43,329 nucleotides of DNA from Nocardiopsis trehalosi NBRC 14201 (lineage in GTDB: Bacteria > Actinomycetota > Actinomycetes > Streptosporangiales > Streptosporangiaceae). This document shows, one piece after another, positions 1-7,764 of the stretch. A model generated the notes under the pieces. That model saw nothing but the letters and a program-made list of their open reading frames with translations. It searched no databases and had not been told where the DNA came from. The stretch covers positions 1 to 43,329 of the forward strand of contig NZ_BCRK01000030.1 in the NCBI RefSeq assembly GCF_001552555.1, written 5' to 3'. Position 1 is the first letter of the stretch. Each line of letters starts with the position of its first letter. The position numbers and the translations under genes were made by a program.

Positions 1-184
1 CCACCAGCCGCACGCCCGCCGAGGTGCGGACCGGCCCGGCGGCGGGTCCGGCGAGGCGGACCCGGTAGCCGGCGCGGTCCGCGGTCTCGCGGTCGGCCAG
101 CGCGAACACCTCGGCCGGGCCGGTGACGTCGAGGAGGTCGACGTCGGGGAAGACCGCGATGACGACACGGTGCGGAAGGGGCAT
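1..184 (-). CDS. GlxA/FtrA-type transcriptional regulator, 5' end only
   Basis: The first 61 codons of a gene that runs off the left edge. The protein begins MPLPHRVVIAVFPDVDLLDV and continues with TGPAEVFALAD, the N-terminal strand-helix of a DJ-1/PfpI (class I glutamine amidotransferase-like) domain. In the GlxA/FtrA family this domain precedes an AraC-type helix-turn-helix, so the full protein is probably a ligand-sensing transcription factor. That C-terminal part is outside the window. The ATG at 184 follows a GGTGAGGATGG purine tract that can act as a ribosome binding site. It could also be a stand-alone DJ-1/PfpI protein; the visible part cannot separate the two. Confidence 0.75.
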   Translation of the reverse strand, partial: MPLPHRVVIAVFPDVDLLDVTGPAEVFALADRETADRAGYRVRLAGPAAGPVRTSAGVRLV

Positions 185-268
185 GCCCCCATCCTCACCG
201 CCCCGGGCCGTGACCGCAATGACGGGTCGCTGTCACATCCGGACATCCGGACCGGTCCTGCGGTGGCC

Positions 269-294
269 CCGCCCCCGCCCCGGGGCGGGGGCGG
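269..294 (-). terminator. Perfect GC hairpin after the response regulator gene
   Basis: A perfect inverted repeat with 13-bp arms (269-281 and 282-294, CCGCCCCCGCCCC and its complement) lies three bases beyond the stop of the response regulator gene. There is no U-tract, which is usual for actinobacterial hairpin terminators. Confidence 0.7.
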
Positions 295-296
295 TG

Positions 297-947
297 TCAG
301 CCGGGCGGTCCGTCGCCCAGGTCCAGCAGGCCGCGCCGGAAGCCCGCCGCGACGGCGGCGGCCCGGTCGTTGACCCCGAGCTTGGCGTAGATGTGCAGCA
401 CGTGCGTCTTGACCGTGGCCTCGCTGATGAACAGGTGGGCCGCCGCCTCCCGGTTGGTGGAGCCGGCGGCGATGAGCCGGAGGATCTCCAGCTCCCGGTC
501 GCTCAGGGGTGCGGCGGGCGCGCGCACCCGGCCGACCAGCCGGGTCGCCGCCAACGGGGAGAGCACGGTCTCGCCGCGCGCGGCCAGGCGGACGGCGCGC
601 GTCAGCTCCTCCGGTGGGGCGTCCTTGAGGAGGTAGCCGGTGGCCCCGGCCTCGATGGCGGGGGCGACGTCGCTGTCGGTGGCGTAGGTGGTGAGGACCA
701 GGACGCGCGTCGGGAGCCCCAGGCGGACCAGCTCGCGGATGGCCTCCAGACCGCCCGTCCCCGGCATGCGCAGGTCCATGAGGACCACATCGGGCTCCAG
801 CGACCGCGCGAGTTCGACGGCGCGGGCACCGTCGCCGGCCTCCCCGACCACCGTGAGCCCCGGTTCTCCGGCGAACATGCCGCGCAGGCCGTCCCGGACC
901 ACGGGGTGGTCGTCGGCGATCAGCACGCGCACGGGGGCGTCACCCAC
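297..947 (-). CDS. NarL/FixJ-family response regulator
   Basis: A 216-residue two-component response regulator. The N-terminal receiver has the acidic pair in LIADDHP (residues 9-15), the phospho-acceptor Asp58 in VVLMDLRMPG, and Lys in YLLKDAPPEEL near residue 108. The C-terminal LuxR-type HTH (about 150-205) reads LSDRELEILRLIAAGSTNREAAAHLFISEATVKTH (shortened here in meaning to the ISEATVKTH recognition helix). The GTG start at 947 overlaps the end of the upstream kinase gene by 8 bp, so the pair is translationally coupled. It is the last gene of an ATPase-permease-kinase-regulator operon and probably controls that exporter. The stimulus is unknown. Confidence 0.93.
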   Translation of the reverse strand: MGDAPVRVLIADDHPVVRDGLRGMFAGEPGLTVVGEAGDGARAVELARSLEPDVVLMDLRMPGTGGLEAIRELVRLGLPTRVLVLTTYATDSDVAPAIEAGATGYLLKDAPPEELTRAVRLAARGETVLSPLAATRLVGRVRAPAAPLSDRELEILRLIAAGSTNREAAAHLFISEATVKTHVLHIYAKLGVNDRAAAVAAGFRRGLLDLGDGPPG

Positions 948-2226
948 CTCGGGCCCCCTTCGGAACGGCCGGTACCGCGACGGAGACGGCCGTCCCGGAG
1001 CCGGGCGCGGACTCGATCTCCAGCGTGCCCGCCAACCGGGCCACCCGCTGCCGCATCGACGTCAGGCCGAACCCGCCGTCCGCGCCGTCGCCGCCGGGCG
1101 GGCGGGCGGTGTCCGGGGACGGGTCGAAGCCCGCGCCGTCGTCGCGCACGTCCAGCACGATGAGGTCCTCCATGTACGACAGTGTCACCCCCGCCCGCGT
1201 GGCCCCGGCGTGCCGGGCGACGTTGGACAGGGACTCCTGGGCGGTGCGGAGCAGGGCGGCCTCGACCTCCGCGTGCAGGGGGCGGACCGGTCCGGTCGCG
1301 GTGAAGTCGGCGCGCACGCCGGTGAGCCGGGACCATTCGGCGGTGAGGCCGGCCAGGGCGTCGGACAGCGGAGCGGCCTCCAGGGGGGCCGGGCCCAGCG
1401 CGTGGACGGACCGGCGCGCCTCCGCCAGGTTCTCGCGGGCCAACCGGACGGCGTCGGCGACCCGGAGCCGCCACTCGGCCCCGGGCCCCTCCGCCGGCGC
1501 GGCGTCCGCGGCCCGTTGGGCCGCCTGGAGCTGGGTGATGATGCCGATGAAGCCCTGGGCCAGGGTGTCGTGGATCTCGCGGGCCATGCGTTCGCGTTCG
1601 TCGTGGGTGCCGGCCTCGCGGGCCTGGACCAGCAGTTGGGCGTGGAGGCCCTCGTTCTCGCGGATGGTCTCGCGCAGCCGCCGGACCACGCGCCCGCGCT
1701 CGTCACTGCGCTCCTCGGTGACCTCGCCGAGGTGGCTGAACACCGCGACCAGGACGACCAGGCAGGCGACGAAGACCAGGTACAGCAGGATCGACGCGGG
1801 GGTGGGGTCGGGGGGCCCGCCCATGTAGCCGGTGACGTTGACGGCGGCGGTGGCGGTCACCCCCGCGAACCGCCACCGGCCCCGGAGGAGCTGCCAGGAG
1901 TACACGTAGCCGGCGAAGCCGAAGAAGCCGGCGAACCAGACGCTCCGGGCGCCGAGCACGGCGATCATCACGATCAGCGCGGCGACGAGGCCGGCCGTGA
2001 GCCCCGGGCGGGAGGCGCGGTCGAGCTTGAGGCCGGCCATCGTCCACATGAGGGCCGCCGTGGCGGCCACCAGGCCGAGCGTCCCCGGAGACCGCGCCGC
2101 GGGCAGGTCGCGGGTGACCAGGGCCAGGACGGTGGACGCGGCCAGGAGGAAGAAGGGGACGGAGGCCGTGAGGCGGCGCAGCCGCTCCGCCCGCAGGTCG
2201 AGGTCGCGCTCCGGCGCCGTCTCCAT
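940..2226 (-). CDS. Sensor histidine kinase (HisKA_3 type)
   Basis: A membrane sensor kinase of about 428 residues. The first 165 residues hold about five hydrophobic segments. They are followed by a DHp helix with the phospho-acceptor His219 in AREIHDTLAQGF, typical of HisKA_3 kinases that pair with NarL regulators, and an ATPase domain with DDGAGFDP and GGFGLTSMRQRV. ATG 2226 is chosen because GGGAG lies 5 bases upstream. A GTG at 2232 would overlap the permease stop in a GTGA and is the alternative start. There is no large extracellular loop, so the signal is probably sensed in or at the membrane. Confidence 0.92.
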   Translation of the reverse strand: METAPERDLDLRAERLRRLTASVPFFLLAASTVLALVTRDLPAARSPGTLGLVAATAALMWTMAGLKLDRASRPGLTAGLVAALIVMIAVLGARSVWFAGFFGFAGYVYSWQLLRGRWRFAGVTATAAVNVTGYMGGPPDPTPASILLYLVFVACLVVLVAVFSHLGEVTEERSDERGRVVRRLRETIRENEGLHAQLLVQAREAGTHDERERMAREIHDTLAQGFIGIITQLQAAQRAADAAPAEGPGAEWRLRVADAVRLARENLAEARRSVHALGPAPLEAAPLSDALAGLTAEWSRLTGVRADFTATGPVRPLHAEVEAALLRTAQESLSNVARHAGATRAGVTLSYMEDLIVLDVRDDGAGFDPSPDTARPPGGDGADGGFGLTSMRQRVARLAGTLEIESAPGSGTAVSVAVPAVPKGARGG

Positions 2227-2228
2227 CT

Positions 2229-2930
2229 TCACTCCCAGCGAAAGGACCTGGCCGCGACGAGGCCGCCGACCACGGCGTAGACCGCCAGGGTGACCAGGGG
2301 CGCCGGCGCGAGGGCCGCGCCGATCCAAGCGTCGTGGAGGCCCTGCCGCAGCGCGCCGAACGGGGTGTACCCGCCGACGAGCACCAGGATATCGGGCATC
2401 CGGTCGGCGGGCTGCATGAGTCCGCCCAGGTAGGCCAGCGGGAAGAAGAGCAGCACGCCGAGACCGTTGGCGGACCGCCCGTTGGGGGCGAGCGCCGCGA
2501 TGAGCAGCCCGATGGAGAACACCGCGGCCGTGCCGAGCAGGGCCGCCGTGAGGAATTCCAGGGGCCCGGGGGCGCGGGCTCCGAGGAGACCGATCCCGAT
2601 CGCGAGCAGCAGGGCGACCGCGAGCACGGCGAGGGCCAGCTGGAGCAGGAGCTGCACGGTGAGCAGGTTGGCGGGGCGGACCGGGGTGACCGAGAGCCGG
2701 CGCAGGATGCCCCGCTCCCGGTAGGTGGCGAGGGTCGTGGGCAGCAGGTACAGGCCGACCAGGCCGATCGCCATGGTGACCGCCATCGGCAGCAGGACGG
2801 TGTCCCCCTCGGTGATCGCGCTCCCGAAGACCACCAGGATGAACAGGGGGATGGCCAGGGCGAACACGGCGCCGGGTTCGCGCACCAGCAGCTTCGTCTC
2901 GACGGTGGTGAGCTTGGCGAGGGTTCTCAC
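2229..2930 (-). CDS. ABC-2 type transporter permease
   Basis: A 233-residue integral membrane protein with about six hydrophobic segments. It includes the ABC-2 family region TYRERGILRRLSVTPVRP on the cytoplasmic side between TM2 and TM3 and the late motif YLGGLMQPADRMPD. The GTG at 2930 is preceded by GGAAGAA. The gene lies 44 bp after the ATPase gene and next to the kinase gene. With the adjacent ATPase it would form a DrrAB-like or LnrLM-like efflux system. The substrate cannot be read from sequence; such exporters with NarL-type two-component systems usually handle antibiotics or lipids. Confidence 0.93.
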   Translation of the reverse strand: MRTLAKLTTVETKLLVREPGAVFALAIPLFILVVFGSAITEGDTVLLPMAVTMAIGLVGLYLLPTTLATYRERGILRRLSVTPVRPANLLTVQLLLQLALAVLAVALLLAIGIGLLGARAPGPLEFLTAALLGTAAVFSIGLLIAALAPNGRSANGLGVLLFFPLAYLGGLMQPADRMPDILVLVGGYTPFGALRQGLHDAWIGAALAPAPLVTLAVYAVVGGLVAARSFRWE

Positions 2931-2974
2931 GGGGTTCTTCCGTTCTGGTGGTGGTGGGGGGTCCGGGGGCCCGG

Positions 2975-3892
2975 TCAGACCTGGAGGGAGCGGCCGGTCA
3001 GGGCGATGTAGGCGTCGTCCAGGGTGCGCTTGTCGATGCGGAGGTCGCGGACGGGGACGCCCTCGCGGGCCAGGGCGGCGGTGACGGTGGTGGCGAACTC
3101 GCCCCGGCCGGCGACGGCCACCAGGTCCCCGGTGCGGGACACCGAGGCCACGCCGTCGAGGTCCCCGAGCAGGCGGGACGGGTCGGTGGCGTCCCCCGCC
3201 ATGAGGCGGAAGCTCATCCGGTACTCGGCGTCGGCGCCGTCGATCAGGCCCGCCGGGCTGTCGAGGGCGACGACGCCGCCCCGGTCCAGGACCGCGACCC
3301 GGTCGCACAGCTCCTCGACCTCGTCCATGAAGTGGCTGACCAGGACCACGGTCACGCCCTCGGCGCGGACCCGCTTGACCAGCTCCCAGGTGGCCCGGCG
3401 GGCCTGGGGGTCGAGCCCGGTGGTGAGTTCGTCGAGGAACGCGACCTTGGGGTCCCCGACCAGGGCCAGGGCGATGAACAGGCGCTGCTTCTGGCCGCCG
3501 GACAGCTTCGCGAACCGCGCGTCGCGCTTGTCCGCGAGGCCCCACTGCTCCAGCAGTGCCCGCCAGTCGCGGGGCCGGTCGTAGAACGAGGCGTAGAGGT
3601 CGAGCGCCTCCCACACCTTGAGGTTCTCGGGCAGGTGCGTGTGCTGGAGCTGGACGCCGATGTGCTCCCGCAGCTCCGCGCCCTGGCGGAACGGGTCGAG
3701 GCCGAGCACCCGCACCGACCCGGAGTCGGGCCGGCGCAGGCCCTCCACGCATTCGACGGTGGTGGTCTTGCCCGCCCCGTTGGGGCCGAGGATCCCGAAG
3801 ACCTCCCCCTCCTCCACGGAGAAGGAGACGCGGTCCAGGACCGCCTGGGTGCCGTACCTCTTGCCGAGCTCTGTGACCTCGATGATCGCCAT
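2975..3892 (-). CDS. ABC transporter ATP-binding protein
   Basis: A 305-residue ABC ATPase of the multidrug/daunorubicin-resistance type. Walker A is GPNGAGKTT (36-44), the signature is LSGGQKQR, and Walker B is VAFLDE followed by LTTGLDP. The H-loop is VLVSHFMDEVEEL. The C-terminal 80 residues form the accessory domain usual in DrrA-like ATPases. ATG 3892 is used because the longer upstream reading frame is low-complexity and crosses two inverted repeats. It is the first gene of the four-gene exporter/two-component operon. Confidence 0.95.
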   Translation of the reverse strand: MAIIEVTELGKRYGTQAVLDRVSFSVEEGEVFGILGPNGAGKTTTVECVEGLRRPDSGSVRVLGLDPFRQGAELREHIGVQLQHTHLPENLKVWEALDLYASFYDRPRDWRALLEQWGLADKRDARFAKLSGGQKQRLFIALALVGDPKVAFLDELTTGLDPQARRATWELVKRVRAEGVTVVLVSHFMDEVEELCDRVAVLDRGGVVALDSPAGLIDGADAEYRMSFRLMAGDATDPSRLLGDLDGVASVSRTGDLVAVAGRGEFATTVTAALAREGVPVRDLRIDKRTLDDAYIALTGRSLQV

Positions 3893-3910
3893 GCCCACCA
3901 GCCTGGCCGA

Positions 3911-3945
3911 CCGGGGCCGGGGGCGGATCGCCCGTCCGGCCCCGG
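3911..3945 (-). promoter_or_regulatory. Long hairpin in the 5' leader of the ABC operon
   Basis: The arms CCGGGGCCGG (3911-3920) and CCGGCCCCGG (3936-3945) pair perfectly. A second inner stem, GGGCG/CGCCC (3921-3925 and 3929-3933), closes a GAT loop with a 2-base bulge. The structure sits 18 bases upstream of the ATPase ATG and could limit ribosome access or stop transcription. High GC makes chance pairing a real alternative. Confidence 0.4.
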
Positions 3946-3970
3946 TTCCCGGCGGATCGGGTGGACCCCC

Positions 3971-3994
3971 GGCATCCACCGAACGGTGGATGCC
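3971..3994. promoter_or_regulatory. Perfect palindrome upstream of the ABC operon, probable operator
   Basis: The 10-bp arms GGCATCCACC (3971-3980) and GGTGGATGCC (3985-3994) are exact complements around GAAC. The site is about 80 bp upstream of the ATPase start and just after the stop of the DsbA-like gene. The operon encodes its own NarL-type regulator, so an autoregulatory binding site is the simplest reading. A terminator for the upstream gene is the alternative. Confidence 0.5.
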
Positions 3995-4016
3995 CCCGCG
4001 CACCGGGCCCGGTGGT

Positions 4017-5003
4017 TCAGGGGCGGGCGTAGGCGGGGGTCATGGTGGCGGCGGCGGCCAGGTGCGGAGCGGCGGCGTCGCGGTCGCCGCGGCGCTCCAG
4101 GGTGCGGCCGAGGAGCAGCCGGGCGTAGGAGTCGTCGGGGAAGTCGGCCACCAGTCCGCGCAGCGCCGCCTCGGCCCGGCCGAGCTGGGCCGAGGCGTAG
4201 TAGGCGCGGGCCGCCAGCGTGCGCACCCCGCGGTCGCCGCCGTGCTCGGCCAGCAGCGGGCCGAGCAGGACGAGCGCGCCCAGGGGGTCGCGCCGGTCCA
4301 GCAGCGCCTCGGCGTGCCGCAGGCGCTCGACCTCGCGGGGCGGGCGCGGGCGCGGGTCGCGGACGGCGTCGCGCAGGAACGCCAGGATGACCTCGGGCGG
4401 CTGGGCCCCGGCCAGGGCCCGGCCGCCCACGACGATGGTCGGCGAGGTCGCCACCCCCATGGCCGCGCCGGTGAGCAGCCGTTCGCGGACCTCGGCGTGG
4501 CCGCCTCCGGCGGCGAGCAGGTCGGCGGCGCCGGCGAACCCGGCCGCCTCCGCCGCGTCGGCGAGCACGTCGGGGCGGCTGATGTCGCGGGCGGCCACGA
4601 AGTGCGCGTGCAGCACCTCCTCGACGACGGCGTCCTGCAGCGGGGCGCCGCCGTGCGCGCGGGCCAGCGCGATGAGGCGGTGGGCGTCGTGGCTGCTCGC
4701 GTGCCAGGCGGCGCCCCAGCGGGGGCCGAGCCCCTCGTCGGCGGCGATGCGCGAGACCCGCGCCCGGTTCTCGGCCGGGGTGAGGGCGGGGGCGCAGGAG
4801 CGCAGGGCGGTGTCGACCTCGGGGTCGCGCAGGACGGCGTCGAGCGGGACGCCGGGGGCGGGCGCGGTGGGGTCGAGCCGGTAGGGGTACCAGACGACCT
4901 CGGTGGGCACGCCGCCGTCGGCGGCGGCCAGGGCGCGCTCCAGCCGCCGCTTGCCGATGTAGGCCCACGGGCAGACGACGTCGGCCCAGATCTCGATGTG
5001 CAT
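4017..5003 (-). CDS. DsbA/FrnE-like thioredoxin-fold protein with C-terminal TPR region
   Basis: A 328-residue protein. Residues 1-215 form a DsbA/FrnE-type fold: MHIEIWADVVCPWAYIGKRR at the start, SHDAHRLIALAR in the helical insert, and the cis-Pro loop TSPTIVVGG. The active site is CPWA (Cys11), so the second cysteine of CxxC is missing, as in FrnE-like and HCCA-isomerase-like members. Residues 225-328 are helical and TPR-like (ARAYYASAQLGRAEAALRGL, ARLLLGRTLERRGDRDAAAPHL). The gene is divergent from a TetR regulator 75 bp away. The -10 TAGCGT ends 6 bases before ATG 5003, so the mRNA is probably leaderless. Confidence 0.85.
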   Translation of the reverse strand: MHIEIWADVVCPWAYIGKRRLERALAAADGGVPTEVVWYPYRLDPTAPAPGVPLDAVLRDPEVDTALRSCAPALTPAENRARVSRIAADEGLGPRWGAAWHASSHDAHRLIALARAHGGAPLQDAVVEEVLHAHFVAARDISRPDVLADAAEAAGFAGAADLLAAGGGHAEVRERLLTGAAMGVATSPTIVVGGRALAGAQPPEVILAFLRDAVRDPRPRPPREVERLRHAEALLDRRDPLGALVLLGPLLAEHGGDRGVRTLAARAYYASAQLGRAEAALRGLVADFPDDSYARLLLGRTLERRGDRDAAAPHLAAAATMTPAYARP

Positions 5004-5078
5004 GCCGGAACGCTAAACGACGAGTGTCGTCTAGTCAACACATGTCGTTTAAGCGACTCCCGTCGTATACTCCGGCGG
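5004..5078. promoter_or_regulatory. Divergent leaderless promoters with repeated GTCGT half-sites
   Basis: On the minus strand, TTGACT (5038-5033), a 17-bp spacer and TAGCGT (5015-5010) lead to a start point at ATG 5003. On the plus strand, the -10 TATACT (5066-5071) sits 7 bases before GTG 5079. Between them are ACGAC-GAGT-GTCGT (5017-5030), the near-palindrome GTCGTTTAAGCGAC (5044-5057) and another GTCGT (5062-5066). The arrangement fits a TetR operator controlling both directions. Confidence 0.7.
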
Positions 5079-5648
5079 GTGAACCCGATCGATCCGCGCG
5101 CCCGGCGCACCCGCGACCGCCTGCGCGCCGCCGTCCGCGAACTCGCCGCCGACCACGACCCGGCCGCCATCTCCATGGGCGCGATCGCCCGGCACGCCGA
5201 CGTCAACCGCGCCACCGTCTACGCCCACCACTCCGACGTCGACTCCCTGGTGGCCGACGCCCTGGACGACACGATCGCGCACGTCGCCCGCGCCGCCGCC
5301 CTGTGCCCGCTCGACGCCCCGCGCGACCGGCCGCCCGCCCCGCTGGTCGAGCTGTTCACCCGGGTGGGCGCCGACGCGGTCCTGGTCGCCCGGGTCCTGG
5401 GGCCGCACGGCAGCCCGCGCGCGGCCGCCGAACTGCGGGAGCGCACCGCCGCGGCCCTGGCCGAGCGCTTCGCCGCCGGCGCCCGGCCCGCCGGAACCGC
5501 CGGCGTCGACCCCGAGGTCCACGCGGCCTACCTCGCGGGCGCCCTGACCGGGGTGCTCGCCCACTGGACGGCCGGCGGGCCGGCGGTGCCGGCCGAGGAC
5601 GCCGCCCTCGCCTTCTGGCGGCTGCTGCGGGCCGGGCCGGGGGACTGA
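5079..5648 (+). CDS. TetR-family transcriptional regulator
   Basis: A 189-residue repressor with the TetR N-terminal HTH: RARRTRDRLRAAVRELAAD, then ISMGAIARHADVNRATVYAH (HTH near residues 30-52) and HHSDVDSLVADALDD. The ligand-binding C-terminal half is Ala-rich and not diagnostic. GTG 5079 is preferred because the -10 box TATACT ends 7 bases upstream, giving a leaderless transcript, and no ribosome binding site is visible. Upstream in-frame ATGs would lie within the operator. It most likely represses itself and the divergent DsbA-like gene. Confidence 0.88.
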   Translation: MNPIDPRARRTRDRLRAAVRELAADHDPAAISMGAIARHADVNRATVYAHHSDVDSLVADALDDTIAHVARAAALCPLDAPRDRPPAPLVELFTRVGADAVLVARVLGPHGSPRAAAELRERTAAALAERFAAGARPAGTAGVDPEVHAAYLAGALTGVLAHWTAGGPAVPAEDAALAFWRLLRAGPGD

Positions 5649-5692
5649 GCCGCCGGGCCGCGCCACGTGCCGCGACCACCGGCGGGCGGGGT

Positions 5693-6493
5693 TCACCCGA
5701 TGCCGGGCAGTGTGCCGACGACCACCGTCGCCCCCCGGTCGTCGTCGGCGGCCACCTCGGCGCGCAGCCCGGCCCGCTCCACGGCCGCCGCGGTGCGCGC
5801 CGCCTGGTGGCGGCCGGTCTCCACCAGCAGGTGGCCGCCCGGCGCCAGCCAGCGGGGCGCCGCGGCGGCCACGCGCCGCTGCACGTCGAGCCCGTCGGGG
5901 CCGCCGTCGAGCGCGGCGCGCGGCTCGTGGTCGCGGGCCTCGGGCGGCAGCAGGCCCAGTTCCCCGGTCGGCACATAGGGCGCGTTGGCGGCGAGCACGT
6001 CGACGCGTCCGCGCAGCCCGGCGGGCAGGGGGGCGTCCAGGTCGCCCTCGTACACGCGTCCCCCGACCGGGGCGAGGTTGCGCCGGGCGCACCGCACCGC
6101 GGCGGGGGAGACGTCGGCCGCGTGCACCTCCAGGCCGGGGACGGCGGCGGCCACCGCCGCCGCCGCGGCGCCCGCGCCGCAGCACAGTTCGAGCAGTACC
6201 GCGCCGGGCCGGGCGAGGGCGATCGCCCGCTCGGCCAGGAACTCGGAGCGGCGGCGGGGGACGAACACCCCGGGGCCGACCGCGACGCGCAGGCCGAGGA
6301 AGCCGGCCCAGCCCAGGACGTGTTCGAGCGGCCGTCCCGCGACGCGGCGCGCGACCAGGGCGGCCAGGTGTACGGGGTCGGCGGCGGCATCGAGCAGCAG
6401 GCGGGCCTCGTCCTCGGCGAAGACGCAGCCGGCGGCGCGCAGTTCGGCGGCGACGTCGGCGGGGGCGGGAAGAGCGGAGCGGGGAGGGGTCAT
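5693..6493 (-). CDS. PrmC/HemK-like N5-glutamine methyltransferase family protein
   Basis: A 266-residue SAM-dependent methyltransferase. It has an N-terminal helical substrate domain (1-75), the linker GRPLEHVLGWAGF, and the region GPGVFVPRRRSEFLAERAI. The SAM motif is LLELCCGAGAAAAAVA. Family members that methylate release factors carry NPPY; here the motif is ANAPYVP, so the first Pro is Ala. The paralogue group called putative protein N5-glutamine methyltransferase in actinobacteria often has this form, so the substrate is probably not RF1/RF2. The ATG is preceded by GAAAGG. It is convergent with the TetR gene. Confidence 0.85.
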   Translation of the reverse strand: MTPPRSALPAPADVAAELRAAGCVFAEDEARLLLDAAADPVHLAALVARRVAGRPLEHVLGWAGFLGLRVAVGPGVFVPRRRSEFLAERAIALARPGAVLLELCCGAGAAAAAVAAAVPGLEVHAADVSPAAVRCARRNLAPVGGRVYEGDLDAPLPAGLRGRVDVLAANAPYVPTGELGLLPPEARDHEPRAALDGGPDGLDVQRRVAAAAPRWLAPGGHLLVETGRHQAARTAAAVERAGLRAEVAADDDRGATVVVGTLPGIG

Positions 6494-6617
6494 GCGGGGG
6501 CCTTTCGGGTCACCGCCGGGCGCTCCGCGACCCTCTACGCCGGGCGGAGGGCCCGACCGCGGGGTGCGAGCACCCGGTCTCTGCGGAAGGAAACGGGACT
6601 CACCTCCTCGGCCGGCT

Positions 6618-6631
6618 CCGGTACGTACCGG
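6618..6631. promoter_or_regulatory. Perfect 14-bp palindrome CCGGTACGTACCGG
   Basis: A perfect palindrome in the 257-bp gap between the MBL-fold gene and the PrmC-like gene, 125 bp upstream of the latter's start. It could be an operator. No clear -10/-35 pair was identified beside it. The rest of the gap shows nothing recognisable. Confidence 0.35.
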
Positions 6632-6750
6632 CCCGAACCTACCACCGGCCCCGTGCCGACCGCTGCCGCGTGCCCGGACGCGGCCCCGCTGCGCCCGGTC
6701 GGCCCCCGTGCCTGCGGCGTGCGCCGGGGCGTGCAGGACGGGCGCCGGGG

Positions 6751-7641
6751 TCAGGCGTCGACGGGGTGCCAGGCGGGGCGTCCGGCGCCGTCGGGCCGGA
6801 CCCGACCGAACACCACGTCGGCGAAGTGGATGCCGAAGCCGATCGTGTCCGGGGCCGCGAGTTCGGCGACGAGCCGGCGGCGGGCGTCGGCGGACCGCCC
6901 CGTGTCGTGGTCGGGGGCCGCCGACCACTCCGGGTGGCCGACCTGGATCGGCGAGTGGAGGGCGTCGCCGAAGGCGACCAGCCGGCGCCCGCCCCCGGTG
7001 ATGACGTAGGCGGTGTGGCCCGGGGTGTGGCCGGGGGCGAATCGGACGGTGACGCCGGGGAAGACCTCTTGACCGTCCTCGACCGTGCGGACCCGCGGGG
7101 CCAGCTCCGCGAGCGCGTCGGGGCCGGTGCCGTGGGCCTCAAGCAGGTCCCGCCGGGACCACTCGGGCTCGGCCACGAGGTAGGGCGCCTCCGCGAACAG
7201 GGGGCCGCCACCGGGTGCGGGGTGCCGGGCCCAGCCGATGTGGTCGACGTGCAGGTGGGTGAAGGCCACGGCCTCGATCCCGGCCGGTGGGCGGCCGATG
7301 CGGGCCAGGTTGGCCGGGAGCGCCCCGCCGTGGATCGGCCCGTGGGGGTCGCCCGGCCGGTGGGGGAGCGACACCGGGCCGAAGCCCGCGTCGATGAGCA
7401 GCGCGCGGTCGCCCGACTCCACCAGCAGTCCCCCGATGCCGGCCGCGAGTCCGCCGGTGCCGTCCAGGTACTCGGCGTGCTCCCGCCACGTCGCCTCGCT
7501 CGTGGCGGGGAGCCAGTCGTGCGGCGAGAGCCGGACCGCGCCGTCGGGCACGTAGGTGACGGTGATCGGGCCGAGGGTGAGCGAGCGGATCACCGACGGG
7601 CGGCGGAGCCGTTCGGCGTACTGCGACGGTGCGGTCTTCAT
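6751..7641 (-). CDS. MBL-fold metallohydrolase (lactonase-like)
   Basis: A 296-residue metallo-beta-lactamase-fold enzyme. The zinc motif is FTHLHVDHIGW (HxHxDH). The later metal ligands are the His of FAPGHTPGHT and the Asp of LVAFGDALH, with a final GFGIHF. There is no signal peptide, so it acts in the cytoplasm, like AHL-lactonase and AttM-like relatives. ATG 7641 follows GAGAGGA. It is divergent from a MarR gene and its -35 box overlaps an 11-bp palindrome. The actual substrate is unknown. Confidence 0.9.
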   Translation of the reverse strand: MKTAPSQYAERLRRPSVIRSLTLGPITVTYVPDGAVRLSPHDWLPATSEATWREHAEYLDGTGGLAAGIGGLLVESGDRALLIDAGFGPVSLPHRPGDPHGPIHGGALPANLARIGRPPAGIEAVAFTHLHVDHIGWARHPAPGGGPLFAEAPYLVAEPEWSRRDLLEAHGTGPDALAELAPRVRTVEDGQEVFPGVTVRFAPGHTPGHTAYVITGGGRRLVAFGDALHSPIQVGHPEWSAAPDHDTGRSADARRRLVAELAAPDTIGFGIHFADVVFGRVRPDGAGRPAWHPVDA

Positions 7642-7705
7642 GGCGGGCGGTCCTCTCCGCGGGTGGGTGCGCCCGGCGGCGGGCCGGCGCTCGGATGGCG
7701 CGGCC

Positions 7706-7741
7706 ACCATAAGACACAAGCTGACACTATTCAAATTGAAA
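7706..7741 (-). promoter_or_regulatory. Promoter of the MBL-fold gene with overlapping MarR-type operator
   Basis: TTGAAT (7734-7729), exactly 17 bp, then TATGGT (7711-7706), reading on the minus strand. The -35 lies inside the palindrome TTCAAATTGAA, within an AT-rich patch that stands out sharply from the surrounding GC. A MarR dimer bound here would block this promoter and sit about 30 bp upstream of its own -10. Confidence 0.65.
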
Positions 7742-7764
7742 ATATTTCGGTTGCATGCTCTTGG

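Noticed and set aside
615-1000. Possible condensation domain instead of epimerase in the NRPS (considered because of HHxxxDG; the range given is residues of the protein).
   Set aside because: HHLAVDGLSW, VETHGR and FNFLG are epimerase-type motifs, and the position directly after the only PCP fits an E domain.
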